From contig JAEWQS010000142.1 in assembly GCA_023399095.1 (NCBI GenBank), positions 1-13,670 on the forward strand: DNA of 13,670 bases, read 5' to 3'. Shown in pieces: positions 1-7,881 of this stretch. The notes below the pieces were generated by a model that was not told where the DNA came from, did no database searches, and worked only from the letters and a program-made list of their open reading frames with translations. Within the stretch, counting starts at the first letter, position 1. The number at the start of each line of letters is the position of its first letter. This DNA comes from Bacillota bacterium (lineage in GTDB: Bacteria > Bacillota > Clostridia > Christensenellales > SZUA-584). Both the position numbers and the translations under genes were made by a program.

Positions 1-162
1 TTCGAGCGCCGCCAAAGAATCGATGTGCTTCTTTGGAATTATCAAAACATGGACAGGCGCCTTTTTATCAATATCATGAAAAGCGAGTACCTTATCATCC
101 TCATAGACCTTGGAAGATGGAATCTCCCCCGCAACGATTTTGCAAAACAAGCAGTCGTACAT
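1..162 (-). CDS. HIT-family (histidine triad) protein, 3' part cut by window edge
   Basis: The 54 N-terminal residues are visible and begin MYDCLFCKIVAGEIPSSKVY, which is the typical opening of bacterial HIT/HINT nucleotide-binding proteins. C4 and C7 form the usual CxxC, and the stretch FHDIDKKAPVHVLIIPKKHI (residues 29-48 or so) is the core beta-sheet region of the family. HIT proteins hydrolyse or bind purine nucleotide phosphoramidates and related mononucleotides in the cytoplasm. The catalytic HxHxH triad would lie beyond the window edge, so activity cannot be judged. The ATG start is preceded by a strong AAGGAGG (168-174), five bases upstream, which overlaps the TAA stop of mtaB. The gene is therefore very probably the next cistron of the same operon. 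The family call is firm; the exact subgroup and substrate are not known. Confidence 0.9.
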   Translation of the reverse strand, partial: MYDCLFCKIVAGEIPSSKVYEDDKVLAFHDIDKKAPVHVLIIPKKHIDSLAALE

Positions 163-172
163 AAAAACCTCC

Positions 173-1435
173 TTAAATACCCAAAACAGTCTTTTGCCTT
201 TGCTCGATGAGCTTAACCGTCTTGAGTTCGTTTCGATTTGATTGTGCCGCCACACGTATATAGCGCTCCGAATACCCTTCCAGACAGCCTTCAAAGACTT
301 CTGATGGCTCTTCAAACAGCACCTGTGCGTTGCTCCCGATCATGCTTTTTATATAGCTATCCTCGAGCGACTCGCCGAGCCGTATCAATTCTGTCGCGCG
401 CTGCTTGGCCACTGCCTTGGGGACTCGCGGTGTCATGGAAAAAGCGCGTGTCCCTTCTCTGGCAGAGAACGGGAACACATGAATGCGTGAGAATGCCACC
501 TTTTCCACGAATACCAGCGTTTCTTTGTGCTCATCTTCCGTTTCCGCAGGGAAACCCGCAATGATATCCGTCGTGATGGCAGGCTGTTCAAAATAGCGAC
601 GAAGCAGCGATACAAAGCTCATATATTCATCGGGCGTATACGGCCTGTTCATGCGTTTCAGCACAGAAGCGGAACCGCTTTGCAGTGAAAGATGAAAATG
701 AGGGCAGAAATTTTTAGCATATGCCGCTTTCTTAATAAAATCTTCGCCCAGCACGCCCGGCTCGATTGAGCCAAGACGCATGCGAACACCGCAATCATCA
801 AAAGCTTGTATCAGCTCTCCAAGCCGTCTTTCGCCGTCGTGGTATGACGCGATGTGAATGCCTGTAAGAACAATTTCTTTTATGCCGGTTTTCGCCATCG
901 CGTCTGCTTCAGACAGTATATCATCAAACCCACGGCTGCGCGAGCGCCCTCGCACATAGGGAATGATGCAATAGCTGCAAAAACAATCACAGCCCTCCTG
1001 AATCTTCAGTACGCCGCGCGTTCGCTCACCTGACGAAGACACTTTCATGGGCTCATAGCCGCAGCCTTTAAGGTCATGCGTAAGATTAACCGCATCATCA
1101 CCATTCAAAAGCTTCTCAGCCACTTCTACGATGCGTCCCCGCTCGTCTGTGCCGATCACCGCGCTGACGCCTTCCATCTCCAGCAGTTCGCTGGCGGCGC
1201 GCTGTGCCAGACACCCGACAACGATCACATGGCCGGTTTTGGCGGCGCGGCGTATTGCCGCACGGGATTTTTTATCAGCAACAGCCGTCACAGTGCAGGT
1301 GTTAATCACCACGATATCCGCTTGCTGTTCAAAATCAACAGTCTCGTAACCGTTCTGCTCGAAGATCGATTGCATATATGACGAGTCGTATGTGTTGACC
1401 TTGCAGCCCAATGTATAAAAAGCCACTTTTTTCAC
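173..1435 (-). CDS. mtaB: tRNA (t6A37) C2-methylthiotransferase MtaB, radical SAM
   Basis: The protein has 420 residues and the three-part architecture of the MiaB/MtaB methylthiotransferases. An N-terminal UPF0004 domain carries cluster cysteines C11 (TLGCKVN), C47 (NTCTVT) and C75 (VGCLAQ). A radical SAM domain has C149-x3-C153-x2-C156, followed by IIPYVRGRSRSR. A C-terminal TRAM-like segment covers roughly residues 355-415. The family converts N6-threonylcarbamoyladenosine at position 37 of ANN-decoding tRNAs to the 2-methylthio form, using SAM and two 4Fe-4S clusters. The TLGCKVN opening and the position after dnaJ-prmA-rsmE match B. subtilis YqeV (MtaB) rather than MiaB or RimO. The start codon is GTG, overlapping the rsmE stop as GTGA (1432-1435). 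Only a poorly spaced AAGGGG lies upstream, so initiation probably depends on translation of rsmE. Length is normal and no key residue is missing. Confidence 0.95.
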   Translation of the reverse strand: MKKVAFYTLGCKVNTYDSSYMQSIFEQNGYETVDFEQQADIVVINTCTVTAVADKKSRAAIRRAAKTGHVIVVGCLAQRAASELLEMEGVSAVIGTDERGRIVEVAEKLLNGDDAVNLTHDLKGCGYEPMKVSSSGERTRGVLKIQEGCDCFCSYCIIPYVRGRSRSRGFDDILSEADAMAKTGIKEIVLTGIHIASYHDGERRLGELIQAFDDCGVRMRLGSIEPGVLGEDFIKKAAYAKNFCPHFHLSLQSGSASVLKRMNRPYTPDEYMSFVSLLRRYFEQPAITTDIIAGFPAETEDEHKETLVFVEKVAFSRIHVFPFSAREGTRAFSMTPRVPKAVAKQRATELIRLGESLEDSYIKSMIGSNAQVLFEEPSEVFEGCLEGYSERYIRVAAQSNRNELKTVKLIEQRQKTVLGI

Positions 1436-2148
1436 AGCTGCATTTGCCCCTTATCATAAAAAACGGCAGCCAGCACCGCAATGCCTGCCGTCTCCGTACG
1501 CATGATGCGCGGGCCGAGAGTGACTGAAACCCCTCCGACTTCACGCATCCGCTCCACTTCCACTGCTTCAAAGCCGCCCTCGGGCCCGATCACAACGCCG
1601 ATATCCAATGCCTCGCCTTCAAGAGCGCTTTTTAGCGATGTCTCCCGTTCTTCTTCCCAGCAGACGATAAGTTTATCATGCTTTTTCATTAATTCTACGG
1701 CATCATCGAAACGCAAAACATCTTCGACATTTGGCAATATACCTCTGCCGCACTGCTTGACAGCAGCCAGCGCGACGCGCCTCAGCCTTGACGAATCCTC
1801 GGGGCGTTTGACACACCGCTGAGATATAAATGGGACAATACCATAAGCACCAAGCTCAACAGCCTTTTGAACGATCTCCTCCATCTTCGCCGACTTTGGA
1901 TAAGCCTGATAAAGTGTAACTTTAATGCCAGGCTCCGTTTCATTGCGACTTTTCATGATCACTTGCGCATGGGTTTCCGCCCCAATGTCGTCAATACGAC
2001 AAGTATAGTCAAAGCCTGTCCCATCAAAGGCGATGAAGGTATCACCCGGCTGCATGCGCAGCACATTTTTGATGTGCTTGGCCTCATCTCCGGTAATCTT
2101 AAGTCTTACTTCTCCGGCATTTTCAGGCTCAGTGTAGAATCTATGCAT
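1432..2148 (-). CDS. rsmE: 16S rRNA m3U1498 methyltransferase RsmE
   Basis: This is a 238-residue SPOUT-class methyltransferase. An N-terminal PUA-like domain (about residues 1-70) contains DEAKHIKNVLRMQPGD. The C-terminal trefoil-knot domain has KMEEIVQKAVELG (88-100), KQCGR (131-135), the SAM-binding knot motif GPEGGF (188-193) and LGPRIMRTETA (211-221). RsmE methylates N3 of U1498 in helix 44 of 16S rRNA within the assembled 30S subunit. An upstream in-frame ATG at 2178 exists, but it lies inside prmA and gives a non-conserved ten-residue extension. The chosen ATG at 2148 has GAGG (2157-2160) eight bases upstream and starts with the family-typical MHRFY. It shares one base with the prmA stop (TGATG), so the two are probably coupled. 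It corresponds to B. subtilis YqeU. Confidence 0.95.
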   Translation of the reverse strand: MHRFYTEPENAGEVRLKITGDEAKHIKNVLRMQPGDTFIAFDGTGFDYTCRIDDIGAETHAQVIMKSRNETEPGIKVTLYQAYPKSAKMEEIVQKAVELGAYGIVPFISQRCVKRPEDSSRLRRVALAAVKQCGRGILPNVEDVLRFDDAVELMKKHDKLIVCWEEERETSLKSALEGEALDIGVVIGPEGGFEAVEVERMREVGGVSVTLGPRIMRTETAGIAVLAAVFYDKGQMQL

Positions 2149-3059
2149 CAGCGTTTCCTCGCGGCAAATGCCCGCCAATCCGCCATGCTTATCGTTTCGA
2201 TGACAACAAATCCATACTGCTCGAGAGAACGTTTCACATCATCTTCTCGATCATCAATGATCCCCGACATAATATAAACGCCGTTATCGCTTAAATAGTC
2301 TCCGGCGTTTTGGTTCAGCCGTATCAAAATATCCGCAATAATGTTGGCGATTATAACATCATACTTTCCTTCATCTGCATTTTGCAGCAGATCAGACTGG
2401 CGTACTTCCATCACTGACGCCCCGTTTGATTGCGCGTTTGCTCTTGCCACGCTCACACTCACACTGTCATTATCCAGCGCTAGTACGCTTTTTGCACCAA
2501 GCTTCGCCGCGCCAATGCCGAGTATGCCCGAACCGCACCCCACATCGAGGATGGCTGCATGTTTGGGCATATACTTTTGCAGCAACTCAAGACACATACG
2601 CGTTGTTTCGTGTGCGCCCGAACCAAAAGCCATTCCGGGATCAATTTCTATGATGATATCGTCGTTTTGGCTGAGATAGTCCTGCCACGTTGGTTTGACA
2701 ACAAAACAGCCTGCGGCACGGAAGGCTTTAAAATGCTTCTTAAAATTTTCGTTCCAGTCGGTGTCCACGACTGTATTGACAATAACGGATAATGAACCCA
2801 TGTTCTGTGTCATTTTAAGTTCATTGAGGCGGTTTTTAAGGAAAGTCAGCGTATCCTTGAATCCATCTTCGCCATAGTAAGCTTTAACAGTCACATCGCC
2901 GCTGCTATTAACAGGCTGGGCGATATATTCATCACGCTCCGCAATCGGAACGCTGCCGCCTTCCATTTCCACGCCGGTGGCCCCGGCATCCATCATAACG
3001 GACGACACAATATCGGCAGCGTCCTCATTTGTTTGAATACAGATTTGTTTCCAGTTCAT
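2148..3059 (-). CDS. prmA: Ribosomal protein L11 methyltransferase PrmA
   Basis: The 303-residue protein has an N-terminal substrate-recognition domain (about 1-100) that orients L11, then a class I Rossmann methyltransferase domain. The PrmA signature DPGMAFGSGAHETT is at residues 140-153. SAM-binding motif I, DVGCGSGILGIG, is at 172-183, and the acidic end of beta-2 is ALDND (194-198). IIANII (236-241) is the N-x-x-x region expected near the target amine. PrmA trimethylates several amino groups of L11 using SAM. The ATG overlaps the dnaJ stop as ATGA (3056-3059), and an AGGGAG-like Shine-Dalgarno sits in the last codons of dnaJ. This matches B. subtilis YqeT, which is also directly downstream of dnaJ. 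Length is normal. Confidence 0.95.
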   Translation of the reverse strand: MNWKQICIQTNEDAADIVSSVMMDAGATGVEMEGGSVPIAERDEYIAQPVNSSGDVTVKAYYGEDGFKDTLTFLKNRLNELKMTQNMGSLSVIVNTVVDTDWNENFKKHFKAFRAAGCFVVKPTWQDYLSQNDDIIIEIDPGMAFGSGAHETTRMCLELLQKYMPKHAAILDVGCGSGILGIGAAKLGAKSVLALDNDSVSVSVARANAQSNGASVMEVRQSDLLQNADEGKYDVIIANIIADILIRLNQNAGDYLSDNGVYIMSGIIDDREDDVKRSLEQYGFVVIETISMADWRAFAARKR

Positions 3060-4162
3060 TCTCCCTTAACTCTTTCAAAAAAACTTTTGTGCTTGTGAGA
3101 CAGTTTATCAAACTCTCGAAGTAATGTTTTTTGCTTCTCGTTCAGTTTCTTTGGAACCTCCACAGTAACCTTTACAAAAAGACTGCCTTTTCGTGATGAA
3201 TGAAGATGTGTGATTCCTTTATCTTTAAGACGGAACACCGTTCCCGTCTGAGTGCCTTCGCCCATTTTGAGCTTGGCCTTGCCATCCAGTGTCGGTATCG
3301 TCAACTCTGCCCCCAACGCCGCGTCTACAAACGATACAGGCAGATCAAAGTAGAGGTCGTAGCCCTCACGGGTAAACATTTTGTGAGGTTGCACGTAAAT
3401 ATAGATTTGGAGGTCGCCCGCAGGGCCGCCACGCTGCCCCGCTGCGCCCGCGCCGCGCATCGTCAGTATCTGGCCGTTATCGATACCTGCCGGTATGTCC
3501 ACATTGATCGTTTTGAGCTTGGTGAGTATGCCGCGACCACCGCATTCTGTGCAGGGCTCCTTGATAATGCTGCCGCGTCCGCCGCAATCGGGGCAATCGA
3601 CCACATTAACAAAGCTTCCAAAAGCTGTGTTTCTCTGCTGTCTTATTTGTCCTGTGCCGCCGCATGACGAGCAGTTCTGAGGTGACGTGCCTTTTCTTGC
3701 TCCGGTACCGCCGCATTCAGAACACGTCTCGTCTTTGTTTAGCCGAACCTCTTTGCTCACGCCAAAAGCGGCTTCTTCAAACGTGATGCGAAGCTCAATA
3801 CGCAGATCTGAACCGCGTATGGGTCCGTTACGGCGTGCAGACCTGCCACCGCCGCCGAAAAATGAATCAAATATATCGCCAAAGCCGCCCATGAAATCTT
3901 CAAAACCGCCAAAGCCGCCTGCGCCGCCATTTTGGTCAAAAGCCGCGTGACCATACGTGTCATATTTCGTGCGCTTTTGCTCATCGCTGAGTACGCTGTA
4001 TGCTTCGCTGGCTTCTTTAAATTTCTCGGCTGCAGAATCTTTGTCTGTGTTCACATCCGGATGGTATTGCTTAGCCATCTTTCTGTATGCTTTTTTTATC
4101 TCATCGCCCGTGGCGCTTTTATTAACGCCCAGGATCTCATAGTAGTCTCTTTTATCCGCCAA
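3056..4162 (-). CDS. dnaJ: Chaperone DnaJ (Hsp40, class A)
   Basis: The 368-residue protein has the full class A layout. The J domain (about 3-70) carries HPD at 34-36, which stimulates the DnaK ATPase. A Gly/Phe-rich linker spans about 79-106 (GGAGGFGGF, DIFDSFFGGGG). The zinc-finger domain has four intact CxxCGGxG repeats at 147-154, 164-171, 190-197 and 204-211. The C-terminal substrate-binding domains follow. DnaJ delivers unfolded clients to DnaK. The start codon is TTG (4160-4162). It is the only possible start, because an in-frame TAA occurs seven codons upstream and the next ATG would destroy the J domain. The upstream match to a Shine-Dalgarno is poor (AGGCGG, too far from the start). 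The gap to dnaK is 97 bases and holds a hairpin. Identity is certain. Confidence 0.98.
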   Translation of the reverse strand: MADKRDYYEILGVNKSATGDEIKKAYRKMAKQYHPDVNTDKDSAAEKFKEASEAYSVLSDEQKRTKYDTYGHAAFDQNGGAGGFGGFEDFMGGFGDIFDSFFGGGGRSARRNGPIRGSDLRIELRITFEEAAFGVSKEVRLNKDETCSECGGTGARKGTSPQNCSSCGGTGQIRQQRNTAFGSFVNVVDCPDCGGRGSIIKEPCTECGGRGILTKLKTINVDIPAGIDNGQILTMRGAGAAGQRGGPAGDLQIYIYVQPHKMFTREGYDLYFDLPVSFVDAALGAELTIPTLDGKAKLKMGEGTQTGTVFRLKDKGITHLHSSRKGSLFVKVTVEVPKKLNEKQKTLLREFDKLSHKHKSFFERVKGE

Positions 4163-4200
4163 AATTAAGCACCGCCTAAATTAAAGTAATAGACACCCGA

Positions 4201-4233
4201 AAAGCCAAAGCGTTTTTAATACGCTCTGGCTTT
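4201..4233 (-). terminator. Intercistronic hairpin between dnaK and dnaJ (attenuator or RNA-processing site)
   Basis: An inverted repeat has arms AAAGCCAGAGCG (4233-4222) and CGCTTTGGCTTT (4212-4201), reading the minus strand. This gives a 12-bp stem with one G-U pair and a 9-base A/U-rich loop. The U-rich end of the 3' arm is followed only by a single T and then CGGG, so as an intrinsic terminator it would be partial. It lies 27 bases after the dnaK stop. Such an element between dnaK and dnaJ would reduce transcription into dnaJ or protect the 3' end of a hrcA-grpE-dnaK mRNA. The hairpin is seen directly; the function is inferred. Confidence 0.65.
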
Positions 4234-4259
4234 AACGGCTATATCATATGTATATGATT

Positions 4260-6116
4260 TTATTTATCTTTTTTCTCATCGTCAACGACTTCGTAATCCG
4301 CGTCGACAACATTGTCATCCGTCGGAGCCTGCTGGGCACCGTCTTGGGGGCCGCCCTGCGCACCGGCTGCACCAGCCTGTGCGTTGGCTTGCTGATAAAC
4401 CTTGCCGAACACGTCGTACGACACCTGTGAGAGTTTCTCTGTCGCTGCCTTGATCGCGTCAGTATCTGTGCCTGCAAGCGCACTCTTGACGGTAGCAATT
4501 TCCGCTTCGATTGCGCCCTTGTCTTCGCTGCTCACCTTGTCACCCAAATCTTTAATCGTCTTTTCCGTCTGGAATACAAGGTTGTCGGCGTTGTTTCTGA
4601 TTTCAACCTTCTCTTTTTCCTTTTTATCGGCCTCCGCAAACTGCTCGGCATCCTTCACCGCTTTATCAATATCGTCCTTAGACATATTCGTTGAGGCCGT
4701 AATCGTCACCTTCTGCTCGTTGCCTGTTCCCAAATCCTTCGCAGATACGTGCACGATGCCGTTGGCATCGATATCGAACGTCACTTCGATCTGCGGAACG
4801 CCTCTGGGTGCCGGCGGAATGCCCGTCAGGTTGAAACGGCCCAGCGTCTTGTTATGCGCAGCCATCTCTCTTTCGCCCTGAAGCACGTGGATTTCCACGC
4901 TTGTCTGCCCATCTGCGGCTGTGGAGAATACCTGACTCTTTTTTGTCGGGATTGTCGTATTTCTATCGATCAGCCTTGTGGACACGCCGCCCAGCGTTTC
5001 AATACCAAGAGACAGTGGTGTGACGTCGAGCAGCACGATATCGTTGACTTCTCCGCCGATAACGCCTGCTTGAAGAGCCGCACCAACTGCGACACACTCA
5101 TCCGGATTGATACCCTTATAAGGGTCTTTGCCCGTGATTTCTTTTACCTTATCCTGCACCGCCGGTATACGTGAGGAACCGCCGACGAGGATGACCTTGG
5201 CGAGATCCGATGCGGATATACCCGCATCTTGAAGTGCCTTGCGTGTCGGGACAGCCGTTTGCTCCACGAGATCAGCCGTCAGTTCGTTGAACTTGGCGCG
5301 GGAAATTGTTATGTCAAGATGCTTAGGACCTGTTGCATCCGCTGTGATAAACGGCAGATTAATGTTCGCCTGAAGCACGCCCGAAAGCTCCACCTTGGCT
5401 TTCTCAGCAGCTTCCTTGATACGCTGCATCGCCATTTTGTCTTTAGACACGTCAACGCCCTGTGTTTTCTTAAATTCGGTCACAATATAGTCCATGACCT
5501 TTTGGTCAAAGTCGTCGCCGCCCAAGCGGTTGTTGCCGTTTGTCGCAAGCACCTCAAAGACGCCGTCGCCAATCTCGAGTATGGATACGTCAAATGTACC
5601 GCCGCCAAGATCGAATACGAGTATCTTTTGTTCCTGCTCCTTATCAACGCCATATGCAAGCGAAGCAGCCGTCGGTTCGTTGATAATACGCTGAACATTA
5701 AGCCCCGCTATTTTGCCGGCATCCTTTGTCGCCTGACGCTGGCTGTCCGTGAAGTAAGCCGGGACTGTGATAACAGCATCTGAGACCGTTTCACCAAGAT
5801 AAGCTTCCGCATCGCTTTTGAGCTTCTGCAAAATCATTGCGCTGATTTCCTGTGGCGAATAGCTCTTTCCGTCTATATCGACCTTTCTGTCCGTACCCAT
5901 ATCTCTCTTTATCGAGCTGATAGTTCTGTCCGGATTGGTAATCGCCTGATTTTTTGCCACCTTGCCAACCAATCTTTCACCCGTATTGGAAAACGCCACA
6001 ACAGACGGTGTTGTCCTGCTGCCTTCCACATTGACGATAACGGTCGGCTCGCCGCCTTCCATGACAGCCACGCATGAGTTTGTCGTACCTAAGTCGATTC
6101 CTATAATTTTACCCAT
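4260..6116 (-). CDS. dnaK: Chaperone DnaK (Hsp70)
   Basis: DnaK of 618 residues. The actin-like ATPase domain (about 1-360) shows phosphate motif 1 IIGIDLGTTNS (4-14), the connect motif IINEPTAASLAYG (144-156), phosphate motif 2 VFDLGGGTFDVS (167-178) and the adenosine motif VILVGGSSRIP (308-318). The interdomain linker VLLDVTPLSLG is at 361-371. The substrate-binding domain and alpha-helical lid follow, ending in a Q/G/A-rich tail and the acidic EVVDDEKKDK. DnaK binds exposed hydrophobic peptides in an ATP cycle driven by DnaJ and GrpE. The protein lacks the roughly 24-residue N-terminal-domain insertion of Gram-negative DnaK, which points to a monoderm host. AAGGAGGG (6126-6133), nine bases before the ATG, predicts strong translation, in contrast to dnaJ. 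Expression should be controlled by CIRCE/HrcA upstream of hrcA. Confidence 0.99.
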   Translation of the reverse strand: MGKIIGIDLGTTNSCVAVMEGGEPTVIVNVEGSRTTPSVVAFSNTGERLVGKVAKNQAITNPDRTISSIKRDMGTDRKVDIDGKSYSPQEISAMILQKLKSDAEAYLGETVSDAVITVPAYFTDSQRQATKDAGKIAGLNVQRIINEPTAASLAYGVDKEQEQKILVFDLGGGTFDVSILEIGDGVFEVLATNGNNRLGGDDFDQKVMDYIVTEFKKTQGVDVSKDKMAMQRIKEAAEKAKVELSGVLQANINLPFITADATGPKHLDITISRAKFNELTADLVEQTAVPTRKALQDAGISASDLAKVILVGGSSRIPAVQDKVKEITGKDPYKGINPDECVAVGAALQAGVIGGEVNDIVLLDVTPLSLGIETLGGVSTRLIDRNTTIPTKKSQVFSTAADGQTSVEIHVLQGEREMAAHNKTLGRFNLTGIPPAPRGVPQIEVTFDIDANGIVHVSAKDLGTGNEQKVTITASTNMSKDDIDKAVKDAEQFAEADKKEKEKVEIRNNADNLVFQTEKTIKDLGDKVSSEDKGAIEAEIATVKSALAGTDTDAIKAATEKLSQVSYDVFGKVYQQANAQAGAAGAQGGPQDGAQQAPTDDNVVDADYEVVDDEKKDK

Positions 6117-6149
6117 ATCCTGTTTCCCTCCTTGTATAAAAAATATATA

Positions 6150-6722
6150 TTACTTGTTAACCATGACCATGCAATGCCTTATCACACGGTCATCCATTTT
6201 ATAACCCTTCTGTGCCACGCCCGCAATGGTGCCGGATGGATCGCCTTCTTTTGGATCCACCATCTGAATAGCCTGATGGTAGTTCGGATCAAACATATCT
6301 CCCGGGGCACCCAATTCATTGATGCCCATCTGCTCAATGGCAGCGGTCAGCTGTTTATAGACCATCGCAAAGCCCTGAGCCAATGCGCTGTCTTCGCCGC
6401 CTTCAATGTGCTCAAGCGCTCTTTCAAAGTTATCGAGCACCGGCAATATCCTTGAAATGGCATCGCATTGTCCGTCTTTAAATGCATCCGCGCGCGTTGT
6501 CGCCATGCGTTTTTTATAATTATTGAACTCACTGAACGTCCGCTGATATTTGTCTTTAAAGTCGTCCCGCTCAGCAATTGCCTCGCCCAATGCTTCCGCC
6601 AGTTTCTTATCGGCCTTGGCACTCTTTTTGCTTTTTTCTTGAATTGGAGTTACATCTGCCTGTTCCGACACATCATTTTCCATTTCGTCGTTTGTGACTT
6701 TCTCTTTCTCGTTGTCGCTCAT
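6150..6722 (-). CDS. grpE: Nucleotide exchange factor GrpE
   Basis: The 190-residue protein has a charged, probably disordered N-terminus (about 1-35). A long coiled-coil helix follows (about 36-95, including DKYQRTFSEFNNYKKR), which forms the GrpE dimer. The C-terminal beta-domain contacts DnaK and contains the family signature region NYHQAIQMVDPKEGDPSGTI and QKGYKMDDRVIRHCMVMV. GrpE releases ADP from DnaK and acts as a thermosensor. AAGGGGGGAG (6731-6740) overlaps the TAA stop of hrcA and is eight bases from the ATG; the gap to hrcA is 16 bases. Length is normal. Confidence 0.97.
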   Translation of the reverse strand: MSDNEKEKVTNDEMENDVSEQADVTPIQEKSKKSAKADKKLAEALGEAIAERDDFKDKYQRTFSEFNNYKKRMATTRADAFKDGQCDAISRILPVLDNFERALEHIEGGEDSALAQGFAMVYKQLTAAIEQMGINELGAPGDMFDPNYHQAIQMVDPKEGDPSGTIAGVAQKGYKMDDRVIRHCMVMVNK

Positions 6723-6738
6723 TCGTTGCGCTCCCCCC

Positions 6739-7779
6739 TTAATCTTGTGATTCTATAAAACTCGAAAGTATGCTGTCTAAGCTGTGACTGACATAACCAA
6801 GAATGGATATCACCTTTGAGTAGTCCATACGCGTCGGGCCGATTACACCGAAAGACCCAAGTGATTTGCCGCCTATTTTATATGTCGCGGTGACAACACT
6901 CATATCGAATAGCTCTTTGAGGTTGTTTTCATGCCCGATTGTCACAGAAAACTCTAGCTGTGTGGCCTTCTTCATCATCTCATAAAGCATTTCTTTGGTA
7001 TCAAGGACAGAGATAAAGTTTTTGGCCTTTTCAATGCTCATATAATCAGGGTAATCAATGATGTTTTGCGTCCCTCCAAGCACAATGCCCTTTTCACCAT
7101 ATGGCTCCACGCTGTTTTCAATTGCGTTGATGACATCTGTGACAAAATCGCTTCCATCCTTAATGGTCTCACACATAAAGCCCCTAAGGTCATTTTCGGC
7201 TTGTTCCAGCGTCTTTGCTTCCAGTTTTTCTGTCAGCATGTTTGATATCATTTCCAGATAATCCGGCGTTATGCCTTCCGGCACAACGATCACCGAATCT
7301 GTGACAAGGCCTGCGTCTGTGACCACAAGCAGTATTGCTTTTCTCTCTGTGATCTTGACGATCTGTATGCGTTTGATGATGGATTTTTTGAGCTGCGGCC
7401 GAAGCACCATCGATATGTGGTGAGTGGTGTCAGAAAGCACCTTTGCCGCCTTTTCCATCACCTGCCCAACTTCGCTCATTCTATCTTGAAAATAACCTTT
7501 AATCCGTTCTGCTTCAGTCGTATTCAGCTTGACAACCTTCATAAGCCGGTCCACATAAAAACGATAAGCTTTTTGTGAAGGAATACGTCCGGCGGATGTA
7601 TGCGGCTGTTCCAAAAAGCCAAGCTCCTCAAGGTCCGCCATTTCATTTCTGATTGTGGCTGAGCTCAATTCAAAACCACTTTTCTTGGAAAGCGTTCTCG
7701 ATCCTATCGGAAGACCGGTCATGATATAATCATCGATGACTGCTTTTAAAATGCCAATTTTTCTTTCACTTAAATCCAT
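6739..7779 (-). CDS. hrcA: Heat-inducible transcription repressor HrcA
   Basis: HrcA of 346 residues, the usual family length. The N-terminal winged-helix DNA-binding domain (about 1-75) includes MDLSERKIGILKAVIDDYI, GLPIGSRTLSKK and SATIRNEMADLEELGFLEQPHTSAGRIPS. A central GAF-like domain and the C-terminal dimerisation region, including SFGVIGPTRMDYSKVISILGYVS-like sequence, follow. HrcA binds CIRCE to repress class I heat-shock genes and needs GroEL for active folding (known for the family). An in-frame ATG further upstream (7824) lies inside the CIRCE element and has no Shine-Dalgarno. The ATG at 7779 has AAAGGAGG (7787-7794) seven bases upstream and a conserved first residue run, so it was chosen. 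Control is autoregulatory: promoter and operator lie directly upstream. Confidence 0.97.
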   Translation of the reverse strand: MDLSERKIGILKAVIDDYIMTGLPIGSRTLSKKSGFELSSATIRNEMADLEELGFLEQPHTSAGRIPSQKAYRFYVDRLMKVVKLNTTEAERIKGYFQDRMSEVGQVMEKAAKVLSDTTHHISMVLRPQLKKSIIKRIQIVKITERKAILLVVTDAGLVTDSVIVVPEGITPDYLEMISNMLTEKLEAKTLEQAENDLRGFMCETIKDGSDFVTDVINAIENSVEPYGEKGIVLGGTQNIIDYPDYMSIEKAKNFISVLDTKEMLYEMMKKATQLEFSVTIGHENNLKELFDMSVVTATYKIGGKSLGSFGVIGPTRMDYSKVISILGYVSHSLDSILSSFIESQD

Positions 7780-7786
7780 TGATCTT

Positions 7787-7794
7787 CCTCCTTT
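7787..7794 (-). promoter_or_regulatory. Shine-Dalgarno of hrcA
   Basis: AAAGGAGG on the minus strand, seven bases before the ATG at 7779. It fixes the hrcA start at 7779 and rules out the upstream ATG at 7824. Confidence 0.85.
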
Positions 7795-7813
7795 CAACCA
7801 GAAACGCTTCTTG

Positions 7814-7840
7814 TTAGCACTCATTAAGGTTGAGTGCTAA
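7814..7840 (-). promoter_or_regulatory. CIRCE operator (HrcA binding site)
   Basis: TTAGCACTC (7814-7822), a nine-base spacer, then GAGTGCTAA (7832-7840). Both half-sites match the published CIRCE consensus perfectly. The element lies 34 bases before the hrcA start and immediately downstream of the predicted -10, so it falls at or just after the transcription start and in the 5' untranslated RNA. HrcA bound here should block transcription of the whole hrcA-to-mtaB operon. No second perfect copy was seen in the window. Confidence 0.98.
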
Positions 7841-7852
7841 TTTCATGGTATA

Positions 7853-7881
7853 AAAATAGCACTTATTGTCTGTAAAGTCAA
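7853..7881 (-). promoter_or_regulatory. Sigma-A type promoter of the hrcA heat-shock operon
   Basis: Minus-strand -35 box TTGACT (7881-7876; 5 of 6 to consensus), a 17-base spacer, and -10 box TATTTT (7858-7853; 4 of 6). The predicted start is about seven bases further on, right at the CIRCE element. This is the classical arrangement for HrcA-repressed vegetative promoters. The -35 begins 17 bases after the hemW stop. Confidence 0.75.

Noticed and set aside
25..210. Small plus-strand open frame near the left edge.
   Set aside because: It is antisense to the HIT-family gene and the end of mtaB, which are strongly supported.
2149..2178. A 10-residue N-terminal extension of RsmE.
   Set aside because: It lies inside prmA, is not family-like, and the start at 2148 has a well-placed GAGG and the conserved MHRFY opening.
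3200..3667. Plus-strand open frame opposite dnaJ (155 codons).
   Set aside because: It is antisense to the dnaJ zinc-finger and C-terminal regions, and its composition mirrors the GC-rich repeats of dnaJ.
3530..3730. Repeated GC-rich CCGCC/GGCGG units that look like a DNA repeat array.
   Set aside because: They encode the four CxxCGGxG zinc-finger repeats of DnaJ, so they are protein-level repeats and not a separate DNA element.
5229..5783. Long plus-strand open frame opposite dnaK (184 codons).
   Set aside because: Antisense frames in dnaK are a known by-product of its codon composition. There is no Shine-Dalgarno and no recognisable domain.
7780..7824. A 15-residue N-terminal extension of HrcA from the ATG at 7824.
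   Set aside because: The ATG lies inside the CIRCE element and close to the predicted transcription start, with no Shine-Dalgarno. The start at 7779 has a strong one and gives the normal family length.
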